Assembly (NCBI RefSeq): GCF_000003815.2 | Contig: NC_049991.1 | Coordinates: 6,966,087 to 7,030,086, forward strand | From: Branchiostoma floridae | Taxonomy: Eukaryota > Chordata > Leptocardii > Amphioxiformes > Branchiostomatidae | Direction of reading: 5' to 3' | Length of the DNA stretch: 64,000 nucleotides | Shown: in pieces, positions 50,201-63,125 of the stretch | Layout: each line of letters starts with the position of its first letter | Position numbering within the stretch: the stretch's first letter is position 1 | The notes under the pieces: model-generated | What the model was told of the DNA's origin: nothing | The model's database searches: none | The model's input: the letters and a program-made list of their open reading frames with translations, nothing else | Position numbers and translations under genes: made by a program

Positions 50201-53200
50201 ACTTCCAGACACTGAGTGAGTCTGTGTCAGTGTTGGAGAAGCAAGCTGTAGAAGCCAAGAGACAGCTGGAGAAGGTCCTAAAAGCTGAGATTCAGACAAG
50301 GTTAGAAAACAACCAGTTATAGAATATATATTAGAGAAAACTTTTGTCCTCAACAATGAAGCCTGACTTGTTCTTGGGAGAGTGCTTTTAGGTACAATCT
50401 AGACGTCGACAGCTTTTTTCCTTGTTTAGATGGAACTGCAGATATCGCCGTCAATCCAGTGCCATTCCTGATATTCTCATGTTTAAAAACACGCTAGTGA
50501 GATACATAGAGAACATCATCTGATCTATCATGAGCAGAAATTCTGACTGACTGGCGCAATTTTGAAAATCGTGTGATGTGTTATGACTGCAATCCAAGTG
50601 CCACGGGTGTCCTGCCTCCTACAGACATGTCCACAGATGTCGGGAAAATTTTGTCTAGTATAGATTGGGCCTTAATCTGCTGGATCATTAATTTAAGAAA
50701 AGAACAGTCCACGCTGCTTTGTTAAAAATATTGTTTCCATTGTCATGAAAACTTGTCAATCCTGCCACCATTTACCATTTTAGTTTTGCCCCTCCCCCTC
50801 TGGAAATACATGACTTGTATTAGTTGTAAACCATACAAGGGCCCTTGTAGAGGGTAAGACTGGTTCATGACTAATGTAAACCACCCTTAGACAAGCGTTA
50901 TACATACTGTATTTACGTAAAGGGATACTTGGGTTTCGCTACGCAACAAAGATTGACAATGCAAACTTACTGGAAGAAGGAGGTCTGTTATGTCGCCAGC
51001 TTTCAGTATAACCAGGGCAACTAACTGCAGTAATCGTTATAACTGATAGGTGGCACGCCTAAGCCACAAATTTGTGTTTGCTGCTGCCCCTGCAGTACTT
51101 GTTGTCTTCAGCAGATGGCATACTGCTTCCAAACATGATCCTAAAGCACAAGATGTCTTTTATATTCTGAGCTTTATTTTGTTACATCATAATGCACCTT
51201 TGCAAGATAGCTAAATACAATGTGTTATTTCCCACTCAATTGTGTATGAGATGATTTTCGTTCACAAAGCCAAACAGAGAGATGTTTTTACATGGACAGC
51301 TGCCTTTTTTGAAGCAAATCATAACATGACTGACTTGAGTGAAATGTAGATGGTATCCTAGAGGTAATTGATCAACTGTTTTGTGGAAAATCAAATGGAC
51401 TCTATGCAGACATATATTTTTCCCAAACGTTGACAAACAGCTGTAAGCTGGACATATGAAGAGAATCATGACATTTTGTAATTGATTTGGCAATTATTTT
51501 TCTTCAGGCAAAGCCAAGACCAGGCTTTAAGCAACAAGATCGATGACCTCCAGGAGAAACTGGGCGTGGCTGTCTCCACCCTCCAGCAGGCTGTGGGCGG
51601 GGTCAGGACCCAGATGGCGGATGTACATGCCAAGGTAGGGACAGGAAATACATGTCATAAAAAATTATATTGCCTCAGTAGATAATCACGACTATGGTAT
51701 GCTAGACATATTTTGTTGAAATTATATATGACACTATATAAAGTGCTCTAGTACTTCACTTAAAGCATGAAATGTAAGAATGAAATAAATCTTGTTCGTC
51801 CAAGTGTTCATATCCAAGTGTGGCATGTGGTTGTGAATTTGTATTTCAATTTTTTTTCTGTTTTCCTGCATTAAAAGCCTAATGGTTTATTTCTGTCAAC
51901 TATGAAATTTTTATTGCAAATGCCAAGAATGTAGTATACAATGTAGTTTTATGACACAATGATTGCCACCATATAAAGTAACTTACATCTGTTACCAGCC
52001 CGATCCTAACACTGGTGATATGCAGGCCATTGAAAGTGTACAGGACACAGAGGAAGCTGACATTGTTGACACAGAGGAACCTGAAATTAATATTACTGAG
52101 GAAACTGGGGTTGATTCAGAGGATCCTGAGGTTCAGTTATTTTGAAAAGTTGACTCTTTTGCACCTTAATTATTCCATTCCAGGCACATCAGACCATGCA
52201 AGATACATTGTACATTTTGCAATGTATCATTTGCTCAAAGATATGCACCATTCCTAATCATCTTATCTTTGTATTGTCCTGCACATACTTTTGCATGCAG
52301 TTTTGCAAGTTTGAATTAAATGCACAGTTAATGTTTGTACTCTTTTCAGATTGCATTTTATTGTAGACGAAAATTGATTTCAGATCTTTTTTTCATATCG
52401 AACACTTTTACTATGTAGTCGAAGTCCAAATTGAACAAGAAACAAGAAAAAACAGTACACAGTATTCAGTTTTGCCGGCACTGACAGTATATACTGACAG
52501 GTAAAATGGACCCTTTGTAAATATAGAATACAACACGGTGTATTCCGTATCACCCAAGGTATCAGCCCGACCCGCGGGAGGGCTGGGACCAGCGAAATGC
52601 GCCAGAAGTTGAACAAATTTGGTGCCCTCGAACAAAATGTGTTGCAACAGCAATGTTCCAACGTCCGAATCGGGTATTCGAATTGCCAACCGTGCCGTAT
52701 TCGGCCCGTTCGAAATGGTTCGATTCACTTGAAGAGAGCCTGATACGCTTTTCGAACCTGTGCGATATGGAAGCGTATGGGTCGGTCCGGAACACCCGTA
52801 TCGAACGTTTTCGCGTCGCAGGACAAAAATTACCACAATGTTGTGCAGGACACACCACAAAGTTTTATACATTCAGTCAAGGACTTGAAAGTTGTGAGGC
52901 CTATTTTGTGGCCTTTACTGTACATTGTTTTTATAAAAAGCATGTATGTGTTTGTGTATGTACAATGTATTTCAAACTCTCTCTCTGCCCCATCACAAGC
53001 CAGCATGTGTGATTTTACTTTCCTGCTACATAACCAGACGTTTGGAACAACAGCAGCTTCAGTGTTACTGTTTTTCAGAACACATCTCCTCAATATGATT
53101 CATTCTATCATGGAAATATTGTCTACCAACACACAGACACTACAAGACATGAGAAACATCATGGATGAAAGCAGACAGTCCAGTACCAGGGGCCTGGCAG

Positions 53201-56200
53201 ACCTGGATGCTCGGATCATGGGCCTCAACGCAAGAGTCTCACACCAGGAAGAAGCCTTTGAAGCCAAGTTAGGGGAGGTAAGACATGCAAATTATCACTT
53301 TATTACCAACAATCAACTCTGTTTTCTCCTCATATTCACTTGATGTGGGTACTATTGTTTGTGTATATTACAATAGTGTAGTCATCATGTTACATGAAAT
53401 GGTTGCTAGTAGTTAACTACTGTCTCAACACTCATGCTGCTAAGGCATTACAAAATGCCCAAAAACAACAAAGGGAAGCAAGGGAGAAGGTGATGTGCCT
53501 TGTTGTTTTTCTTGTTGTTGTTGTTTTTATTAAATGTGTACTGTACTTACATATACCATAAATGATGAATTGAATTTTCAATATGGCTGATGTTATACAG
53601 TCTTGATGTGGTGCAGTGTTTTCTTTTTATTTGCTGGTTGCCTAACGTGTAAACCGACTAATTTTCAATTTCACATTTCTCATAAAATTGCTCACAAATG
53701 CAGGCTGCTGAGGTAAACACAACATTTAAGACCCTACTTATAGTCTTATGATGATTTGTTCTTGACAACTTAAAATTTGTACATTTCACTTGTATGGGAA
53801 AACTTTATGTAAATCATGGGAAAATGTTCAAGAATAAATTTTCTTGAGCTTTGGCTATAACAGATGCTATAAAGTGTTGATTTTGAATGTTATTATCAAA
53901 GAAAGAGTATTAAATACATTTTTTTTTTGTAATCTAATTCAACCTGCACTTACTGATAGTCTATTTCTATTTTTAATCTTAAATGTATTTTGGAAAAGCA
54001 AAGGGAAGAGATGTTTATCATTTTAAGATGACAATTCTTTTCTTCTTTTGCTTTAGATTCAATCCCTACAAGCGGACAGTCTGCGTAAGAACATGGACTC
54101 ATTGACTCAGTGGCAGGCCCTAACACAACAACAGATGAAGGACATTCAGGAGATGCTAGAGAAACTGCCAACTGAGGTAAATGGTTGCAATGTTATTGTC
54201 ATGATAACTGTCTTGTACCTTATAATAAGTTGGATTGGTAATCTGTAATCAAAGTTCCTTTGCAGCTCAAGAGTCACATGTACATTGTATGTGCTATAAC
54301 TTTACATGTGTATTATGGTATAAATGTGACTCTTGCTATAACTTTATACCAATGCAGGTTTCCTACATCAAGGAACAGCAGAGAGTGATGAAATCAGAGG
54401 TTGAGACAAGGCTAGACACGGAAATGCAAGCCAGGTACAAAAACATGAGTCATTCCACCAGCTTTTACTATTATTAAAATTACATTACACATTTTTTGCA
54501 ATGTTGATTATTTCATAGGAATGCAAATTAACTGTTTGATTTTTTTATACAGAATCCGTGACATACAGAATGTGCGTGAAGACATCACCAGGATACTGGA
54601 GGATCTTAACGTGTCCAAGGGTGGAGATGAGGCAAAATTAAACGCAGTCCAGTCACAGCTAACTCAGGTAGGACCAACTGTTCAGAATGTCAACTACTGC
54701 AGATAACTTACAATTGCAGTACTTAGACCTGCTGTTAATTTGTTTTGCCAGTCAAGTTGCACATACATCAAGACAAGAATGTTATACCATGATCATGTAC
54801 CCGTAAAGGATGGCATATTACATTCTGTTTGACATTTTTCTGCATAGTATTTACATATGTAGAGCTTTAATCCAAATGATTTACAACTAAGCAATTTGAT
54901 GTTGTTTTACGTTGCATCTTCTGTCTTTTTATCAGGGACTTGCACAAGTAAAGAACTTGGAGCAGATGTTACAAACCAGTAAGACTGTCTTGGGAACCAG
55001 GGTTTCATCTGAGGCCAAGACTGTAAGTAAACATATCTCCATAACCTTGCAGATTGCTCTTATACTACTTACATTCTAAGGATATTGAATTTTTTTTCTT
55101 GCATTTCTTTTCACACAGACATTGATGTTCATCTACCTTCAAGTTGGTTGGGTGTTAAAAGTATATCATGTCTTTTTTTTCATCCTTGTTGAACTTAAAG
55201 TTAACAGAACGTTCAACTTGGTACATGAACCCCAGAGTTTCAGAATTTCCAAATAATAAAAATTAGAATCTTGTTGAAAACTCCTCTATACTAATGACAG
55301 TGAAGTTTTTGACAAATATTTATTCACCTTCTCTGGAAAAACTGACACAAACCAAGATTTTGCTTTGCCAAAAACTTATGCTTCTGCAATCAATATTTTT
55401 CATTTATCAAACAATTTGCATGTAAGTAAATGATTGTGATGAACTTTCCAGAACACTGCAAATTCCATTTTGTTCATTTACCTAACTGCACAATCATGTT
55501 CATTTACTTTTTTATTCACACTAAACAAAAGTTCACTTCTATCAATCTATGACAATATTGAATTTGGGAGATAAGCATTACTGAATATTTGTCAGCATAC
55601 ATGTTGGTTGCTATTTGATTTTGGCATTAAAGCTCATATTTATTTAACAATGGGCATTTTGTATAATGATATGGTGTGAAATTATTTTCTATAACACCAT
55701 TCCTGAAGACTTCACAATGACAAATAAGGTAGAAACATAACTGTGCTCTTAAGGTACATTAAGGGGGCACTCTTTACGTCACATCAAACTCCTCCCGACT
55801 TCGAAAATAACAGATAATGCCCCAACTTCATAATCCTAGGTAAATACTCCCGTGTTCTCCACACAATGTAGGATTATTTGCCAGTGGCGACATTTCAAAG
55901 TTCAGCCAACAGGTGAACAAATAAGTCCACTGAGTCGAGCTAAAATCTGTCAATATTCTTTGTGGTGCAAAGATTGGCTGGCATCCAAAATGTTTTGACA
56001 TGTCTCTGATAAGTGACCTAGCCCTTGCAAACTTCCAAGTCTCTGCATCCATGAAGAAAGTTGTAAATGAAATGAAAAGAAATTAAAGTGGATTTCAAGG
56101 CAGTTGATTGTATTAGCAGTTTTGTTTGCACGAAAGGCAAGTCATGCGATGTACAAAATAATGTATGTGTGACTTGTGGTTAATGTATATGTTTCTGAAT

Positions 56201-59200
56201 ACCATCATGAACATGCAATGTGCACTGCGCTGTATATGATAAGGTTTCACTTATTATATTTCTAGTGAAGAAAAAAGGTTGTAACTTACATGTAAGACAG
56301 GTTTCTTTTGCATACTAGTGTAAATTTTTTCAAGGCCACCAGCTTGAGGGTCTTTAGTGCTTGATAGTATTAATCGTTCCGTAATTATCATTATGAGATT
56401 ATCTGATATGTTCTTCTATAATCATTTTTAGTGTAACTTTATACCATTGTGCTGCATGTATCTTGGTTTACATGTATATCTAACCACTGTTTTGCTATCC
56501 TAAAAGGCCATGATATTATCAAGCTCCAAATTATCATTCTGTAAGGCTCACTAAATCAAGCCTACGTATACATGGTATACTACATGTTAATAGACAGCTC
56601 TTTGGTGATGCAGGTGTGCTCTGTCTTAAGTGTTTCCCTCACGATCCTCCGTGTTTTGCCAGTTTGTGTTTGAACAGAGAACGCGAATAGAGCTGTTTGG
56701 CTCCCGGGCACCCCTAACTCGTGGCACGTTCCCCTCTCCGTGCGGCCTCTCTCAGCCAGGGTTATCTCACGCCATCAGCGATGAACAAACCCCGGATAAT
56801 CACACCTGGAGTGATTCGCATGTTGGTTTTGTTCTCCTATCAAAACTTGAGGGACGATACCGAATCTTGGCAGGAATTCCTAGCCCCTGTTTGCCAGTTT
56901 CTTGTTGGTTTTGCACATCTTATATGGCTGTTGGGGGTATATTACACAGCTATTTGAGCTGGATAACACACATGTTTGGTTGTATTAATTTGACTTTTGA
57001 CACCATGGCATAGAAACTCAAACCACCGAGAGGTATTTCATACATACAGTCATGTTGTCAACCCCAGGTTTGTTTGCCTGCATAGATGTAAATCTATGAC
57101 AGTCATATTACACTGGTGCATGCAGTCTGGTTTTCAGTATGGGTATGACCTTTTTAAGTAAATAGACTGTTAACAGACTTGCCCTTGACAAATACAAAAA
57201 GAGTTCGATAAGTATGATCTTTTCACAGGTGAAGCCATGATACCACACACTCAGTCAGACAAATTTCTGAGCCATATAACTGACTTTTTAACCAGCCATA
57301 GACTAGCAAAGTTTCATTCTGAAATAAAGGCATGTGAATACGGGTTGCGATTGATAGAGTCAAGGAACAGCACATCAAAAAACCCTCGGTGAATGCTCTA
57401 AATGAGTTTTTGTTGCAAACCAGACTAGGCTAATGTTTGCTGCGAGATTACAGGATACGCTTGCTAAGCACTGAGTGTCTCGTGTTTTGGATTACATGCG
57501 GCTGTACGTTAGGCCGAACGTTGGGGCAAAAACCTTTCTAGGCAAGCCACTAATGGGCCATTGATAGCCAAACTGAACTCACAGCAGACAAAGTGTTGTG
57601 CAAAACATTGCTTAATTGATGCAAAATTGGACATGTGTTAGTGACTGTCTTTACTTGTTTTGTCAGTGACTGCATGCATGAGTAATGTAAAAGAGTACAA
57701 TCCACATGTCATGTAATTCCAGGTTTGTTCATTCATTCATTCAGGCCCTAAAAGTCTTGTGGCACATAGGAAGGAGGTCTCCTTGCATGCTGTTTCAGTA
57801 GCATGGTATATTTTGAAGGGAGGGGCTGACATTGCTAGTCCATGTTTGAGACACCTCCTCAAACATGGCACTCCCATTCTACCTTGCACATGTACTTCCC
57901 TTCTCCATGTATTTATCTCGAATCTCCCAGTTACTAATGTTAATGTAGCTCAATTTGAAAAGTATACATGTACCAGCAATTCAACTGGTAGCAGCCTCAC
58001 CGTTGAGCTGCCGGGACATATTAGGTAACAAAAACTTAGTACATTGTTGGCATTAGCAGCTTATCATCTCCTGACTGTTCAGTGATTGTTAATGCTGGAT
58101 TGTTTGCTGGCAGATAGTCTTCAGTTGTAGTACATTTTCCAAGGCATTACCATGTTTTGTTAAGACTATCGCTTAATAGCTTGTGTACCCACAAACAGTG
58201 ACTTTAATCATCCAATAAGGTGACATGCAAGATGCTTTAAGTCACAACATCCCCCAAATTTGACACTTGAAACACATTAAGCTAAGCAGTCAGTTCAGAT
58301 TTTGTTAAACGTTCTGTTGCAAAATTCCCTGTCGCTACACCTTAATAACTCCAAGCACAGCGAACATTTCATAATAACTGTACTCCATAACTTTACTAGT
58401 TTGGGTTTTCAGACAATATTGCGTTAAATATATATATTAGGCAGTATGTTATAATTATTGTAGTAAATACATGACATTGTATCACTGGTACAAATATCGG
58501 TCAAGCGTAACCAGCCACATTATTGATTAAGGTAGAAAAACTTGTAGTTTCATTCTTCAGATCCCTTCAGGCATAATGGCAGTCACTGTTAACTACTGTA
58601 ACGACATTGCTTTCCTATTCAGCTTAGTACCAGTACAGTCATGTACATGCTTTTGGGAAGTAGATTGTCACTTTGCCAACAGCATGTTGAATTTGTACAT
58701 TCAATTTGATGACATGTATGTTCTAGTTTGTGATATGTTATGGTGATGAGTATTGTGATTTGGAATTATTACCACTTCAAGGGAAAACAGCCACTTAGTG
58801 TATGAAAACCTCATTGCAGGCTAGTAAGTAGTGCTTGATGATATGCATATACATGATGGTACATGTATTTCCATGATTGTAGTACAGTTATGTCATTTGT
58901 AGTGTCACTGCATGGGATTGCGCCATTCTGAGTTTCAGACCTACATTAAATTCAGTGCCGAGTTAAACATGATACCCCAACTTTTGATAGTGGTCTTAAT
59001 GTCACCAATTGATGTACTTTAAAAAGATAAAGAAATTTACTACTCAAGACTATTTGGAACAGCCCATCATTCACGTATTACATTGAAATTGTTGTAATTA
59101 TCTTGCCATCCCCTATCAATTTTGGTGATTCCATGCAAGTTTCTTAATGTGCTTCATTCTTGAAATCTTCATCCTCTCTCAAATCTATTATCATTAAGTG

Positions 59201-61734
59201 TTGGAAGAGCCCAGTGTTCCTTGTTATTATTTTTTAAGTCTTTGACACCATCATTCTCTTGTGTATTTTACAGAGAATTGAAGAGGTTCAGGCTCTACGA
59301 GAGGAGCTCATCAGGCTGCGTGCTGATGTCATCAACCTGAAGAACCGAGAACCAGCCGTGCCTTCTGAACCATCTCCACCAGCAAGACTACTGTTCTTCA
59401 TACGCAGTCCTGACGATGACTTTACCTCGCGAGCCACCCTAAACAAGTGGGGCATCTATCAGGCTTACAGGTAATAAACCGACTAAGGTTTCTCTCAAGA
59501 CAGGAAGAGAGTCATCCCACCATCATGCTCTCCCCACTTACTCCCTTACCCAGGGGAGCAAATAAGGTGCTATATGCTAAGTTCACATGTGGCTACAGTC
59601 TTTAATTGTGACTTGTCTGACAGTATTTTCTTCCCTCTAGAAGCCTTAGAATACCTTCCATTCTAACTTGAAGTCATGAAAACCATATATACTGTGGATG
59701 GGGGACAAATCCAAACCATCCAGAGTTCCATATAATGTAGGTCCCAAGTAGTTTGATCACAGTACTGCTTAGAAGACAAGCATTTCTCTCAGAATATATT
59801 TCACACTACCATGCAGTAATATATCTAGTATAGGCCTGGAGCAGGCTGGCTTGTTGGACCTGATGCTTGATGAAATTATGGCACCTACATTGCTGTATAC
59901 ACACTTTCAAAACCTCAGTATACCTGTTTTGAATGAATGTTATAGATAGCTGGATATAACTCCAGAAAAGGTTTCCATGACCATGCTCCCATTGGAAACA
60001 TGATTTTGTGATATTTTGTAAGTTGGTATTTAAAGTTACATTGTGACCCGACAGGTGAAACCTTCAGATGAGGGACATAGCAGATGTGCTGCGGTAGCAT
60101 TATGATTTATGTGACATTGTCAGTTGATAAAAGTAGGTTTTTGGCTAACACGCAAACATATGGCTTGTACATGTACATGTATGTGGATTTTGGCAGCATA
60201 TGGAGTATGCGGACACCTTTTTAGTGTGGGCTGTCTGCATATACGACAGGTGTACGAAGCACGGAGTCTCCGGCTCGGGTCCACTCTCGATGTTCTGTTT
60301 CCAGGACGTACAGAAATGGCAATAGCATTGGCCTCTCATCCTGTATATACAAGCTGATAGTCAATCTGCTCCCCATCTGCTGTTTTCTATCTTCTACCTG
60401 TTTTTTATTATGTCGCGTCGCGTCTGGCAAGTGTGAAGGGCTTGTTTTACCAAACTAGCGGCCGGCCGCACTTGTCCCCCATCTCTCCTGACCAATCAGG
60501 AAGTCTCGCCATCACTTCACACAGAGTCAGGCAACAGATGTGAGTTGAACAGAACAAATAGAAAGGTGATAGATCATATTTTTTCCTCCACTGAACATAT
60601 GTGCATAAAGATAAGTTTGTTGGCAAAGGAGGAGGAAGTGACAAAAGGGAAGTTCTCCACACATTCAGGCCCACAGCTCCAAAGCGTATACACGGTAACA
60701 GACTGCAGAAAGCTTTTCCCTTTCCTCTACCTTTTCTGCATTGTTTCTGTTGAGGGAACATATGGTTCTGTTTGTTTAAATAATTGCTTTTGAACAGGGA
60801 AAAAGTTTGTGGCAACAGTGACAGTTATAGCAAATTCAACGAAAGTGCTGACTTAGCATTTTCAGGTCATGGTGCATTTGTGTTTACTAACTTTAAAGAT
60901 ATTCCCTCTCTCACACAATGTTAAATGTAGTGTAAGCCAAAACCAGGAAATTTTCCTCTTCTTTCTGAATACCTTGAAGGTCTCACATTCCACTTTTAGG
61001 ATTAATTGGTATTCAAGTGCCTCTAATTGATAAAGATACCCATTAAAAACGCATCATGTAAATACATCTCACATTTGTCACTGACTTAAGCCTACTGTAC
61101 ATTAAGCTAGGCATCTCTGTATGGCTTTTAACACCATCTTCTGTACAACAAATTGTTATTAGTGGATGGAGTCAATGCTATTGTCTGTATTGAATGTTAT
61201 ATGTATTTTTGTCTTCTCTTCTGGGGGGTTACATAATACGTACATATTCAAAGTATAGAAATAATGTGTAACTGCATTTGTATGTCTTGATACAATGAGT
61301 TCTAGGTTCAAATCAAGGAAAAATTGTGGAAGACAATGTTTCCAATCTGAGGTAGTTCTAACTAGTTGAATAACTGCAGTACATGATGTTTTTAGGTCCC
61401 AGTTTAGTAGAACCAATGTGCAATATTTGTAATGTTTAAAGAGCATTTCTTTCTCCATAGGTGGTGGAAAATCAAGCGTTGCTGGCTACAGGTGTTGGAA
61501 AAGGAACACAGCCCAACTCCGCAACCCAAGTCTCCCACCCCCAAACCTCCACAAACTCCCAAGCACGATGACCAACCACAGCAAAGAGGACGCACCCCCA
61601 ACAGACGAACCCCCACCCCAAGTGGGTCGAAGGCAAAGAAACAATCGCCGACCCCAAGGAAGGATGAAGATGAGGGGTCGGATGGTGATGATTGGGGAAA
61701 GACGGACGACATAGATCCCTTTCCATTAAAATAA
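44208..61734 (+). CDS. Long coiled-coil protein with Pro/Thr/Lys-rich C-terminus
   Basis: Exons: 44208-44224, 44392-44886, 45471-45663, 46908-46990, 47204-47299, 47668-47791, 48311-48412, 49453-49581, 50176-50300, 51508-51634, 51999-52130, 53079-53277, possibly 53704-53712, 54057-54176, 54358-54434, 54553-54667, 54936-55022, 59274-59470 and 61461-61734 (TAA). Phases agree everywhere except 52130 to 53079. The product is about 900 aa. The N-terminus reads MRSSR then AAPFHTRVGILPG; most of the rest is heptad-rich coiled coil (RALLEEVVRLQGELKASN, ARQQVIDNLRSSNDLISQLA). Exon 51999 is acidic (TEEADIVDTEEPEIN). The last exons carry RLLFFIRSPDDDF, WGIYQAYR, WWKIKRCWLQ and a basic SPTP-rich tail ending in an acidic patch. 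No motor or enzyme domain is seen; a structural, possibly cytoskeletal or ciliary role is a guess. CCDC154-like proteins are one candidate family, unverified. 3' exons are widely spaced. Confidence 0.8.
44946..45090 (+). repeat. ~38-bp tandem repeat, four copies
   Basis: ATAGTGTTCAGTACCAGGGA repeats four times (spacings about 37-43) in an intron of the coiled-coil gene. The last copy is diverged (AGTATCAGGGACAGTTC). Confidence 0.85.
49738..49965 (+). mobile_element. Decayed SINE
   Basis: It contains TGTGCCCTTAGGAAAGGGAC then TTTACAC, matching the body motif of the SINE at 21,240, preceded by a degenerate tRNA-like box B (GGTTTTACATCCC) and followed by a GATAATAAAG end. Confidence 0.5.
52540..52840. 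repeat. GC-rich, palindrome-bearing segment inside an intron
   Basis: It stands out from AT-rich flanks. It contains the imperfect palindrome CAGCCCGACCCGCGGGAGGG (continuing CTG), plus repeated TTCGAA and CGTAT/ATACG motifs. Both strands have ~100-codon open frames, as expected of GC-rich palindromic repeats. It is probably a transposon fragment. One alternative is a hidden exon for the frame gap in the coiled-coil gene (a stretch reading KLNKFGALEQNVLQQQ, starting near 52,601). Confidence 0.4.
55023..59273 (+). other. 4.25-kb intron of the coiled-coil gene
   Basis: Mostly AT-rich. A GC-richer patch at about 56,640-56,830 is open in two frames but has no clear splice pair. No repeats with clear ends were recognised. 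Confidence 0.5.
59471..61460 (+). other. Last intron of the coiled-coil gene
   Basis: It holds an exon-like piece at about 60,251-60,309 (acceptor ATACGACAG, donor GAC|GTACAG), whose phase does not fit the final exon, and a NotI/FseI-like GCGGCCGGCCGC palindrome near 60,460. Otherwise unremarkable. Confidence 0.45.
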
Positions 61735-62156
61735 CTTGTTTGAAGTTGTCAAAATGTTACAGCAGTGGCTTAGCCATACACTGATACAGATGTACATGTA
61801 TGCCTTCTCTTTCATACAGCATGCAGCTTTTAGGCTCTCCATTTATGGTCATACCATGATCACATGACCTTGAATTACTATGTTCATCACTGCTGATTTT
61901 GTAATCATTTGATGTATGTAACTATGTAATATGTATGTTTAAAGATTTCACTACCATCTCTTGAAGTAGAAAAGTAAGTATCATAATCACATGTATGCTG
62001 ATAAAGTTTTGATTTATTAAGATTGCAGTGGCCATTTCTGGCAGAAACAACACATATCGTCTCTGGTTTTGTACCCACAAATGTATATGTCTGTTGAGAA
62101 ACTTGGCATGGATTTAATTATGTCCAGACCTGCCCAACTACAGTTAAAGAAAGTAG

Positions 62157-62162
62157 AATAAA
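62157..62162 (+). terminator. Polyadenylation signal AATAAA of the coiled-coil gene
   Basis: AATAAA about 420 bases past the stop. No earlier canonical signal was seen between 61,735 and this site. Confidence 0.5.
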
Positions 62163-62949
62163 CTTGATTTTTAGAATGATAGCCTGTTGCCTTGTAACTC
62201 GTAAATGTAGAAATATTACAGCAGAAAAAATGATAATGAATAATATATATTTCATAATGCCATTGAGTATATTTATAAAGAAAATTACTTGTGTATCCAG
62301 ATATTTCTGGATATTTGTTAACCATACTCGTCTGTTAATATGAAAGTCAAGCCAAGATTGTGTGTATGTGACATGTTTTTGAATGAACAACAAAAGTATG
62401 AAATTGCTTGCCATTAAGAAGTACTATAAGTGCCCCTTATCAAAAATACTCAATATGTTGCATGCCATATTAGTGGTGTTTTCCTGTATCCTGTTGTACA
62501 TAATATGCATGTATAAAAGATTGTGACAAGTATATTGAAATACCATTATATTTTGAGGGCAGCATTTAGCCTACCATATCCTTTCGTTTGTGTTGTTGAA
62601 TGTTGTATAAAAAGAAATTATAGTTGTACTAGTCTGACTTGTGAGATGATTTATCAAAATTAATTTTATGAATTGGTGTTGCTTAGCTTGCTCCATCTAA
62701 ATTTAACCAATATGACAGGTTGTTCGACAAGTTTTCGGATACAAATGTCATTTCTGTCCTTTATTTATGCTCAAAGATAGGTCCTGTTTAATCTTTTGAT
62801 TCTGATGGAACATTTTAATCATAACATTAAGATGGTACCACCAGTTCGTAGCACTGGGTAACACATTTAATTTTACTTTCTATATTTTGTATTTGATGTT
62901 TGCCCCATTGTTACTTTGATACTTACTCATATATAACTGAATGTTTTTT

Positions 62950-63125
62950 TTACGTCGATGTAGGTTAGACATCCAGGTAATAAGATACGCCAAAAAGTAG
63001 TTGCTCAAGCAACTGGATATGGTTTTGGAAACGGCCAGACGTTTCGGATAGAATCCACTATCCTTCGTCAGTGACACTTTAGTGACCTGAAAGAAACAGG
63101 TCGTTTATACTCTAACTATGAATGA
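62950..63125 (-). mobile_element. Penelope-like element end fragment with hammerhead-like core
   Basis: The segment GCCAGACGTTTCGGATAG ... CTATCCTTCGTCAG is of a type found at the ends of Penelope-like retroelements in aquatic animals (from memory). On the minus strand it reads CTGACGA, A, GGATAG hairpin with CTATCC, then GAAAC, the arrangement of a hammerhead ribozyme core. A second hairpin (GACCTGAAAGAAACAGGTC) lies beside it. Confidence 0.4.

Noticed and set aside
52562-52858. Overlapping ~100-codon ORFs on both strands
   Set aside because: They lie in a GC-rich palindromic repeat, where such frames are expected by chance.
56630-57013. 127-codon plus-strand ORF in the 4.25-kb intron
   Set aside because: GC-richer patch only; no acceptor or donor pair compatible with the flanking exon phases was found.
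60251-60309. Extra exon in the last intron of the coiled-coil gene
   Set aside because: It starts in phase but ends in phase 0, which does not fit the final exon, and the encoded stretch is not coiled-coil-like.
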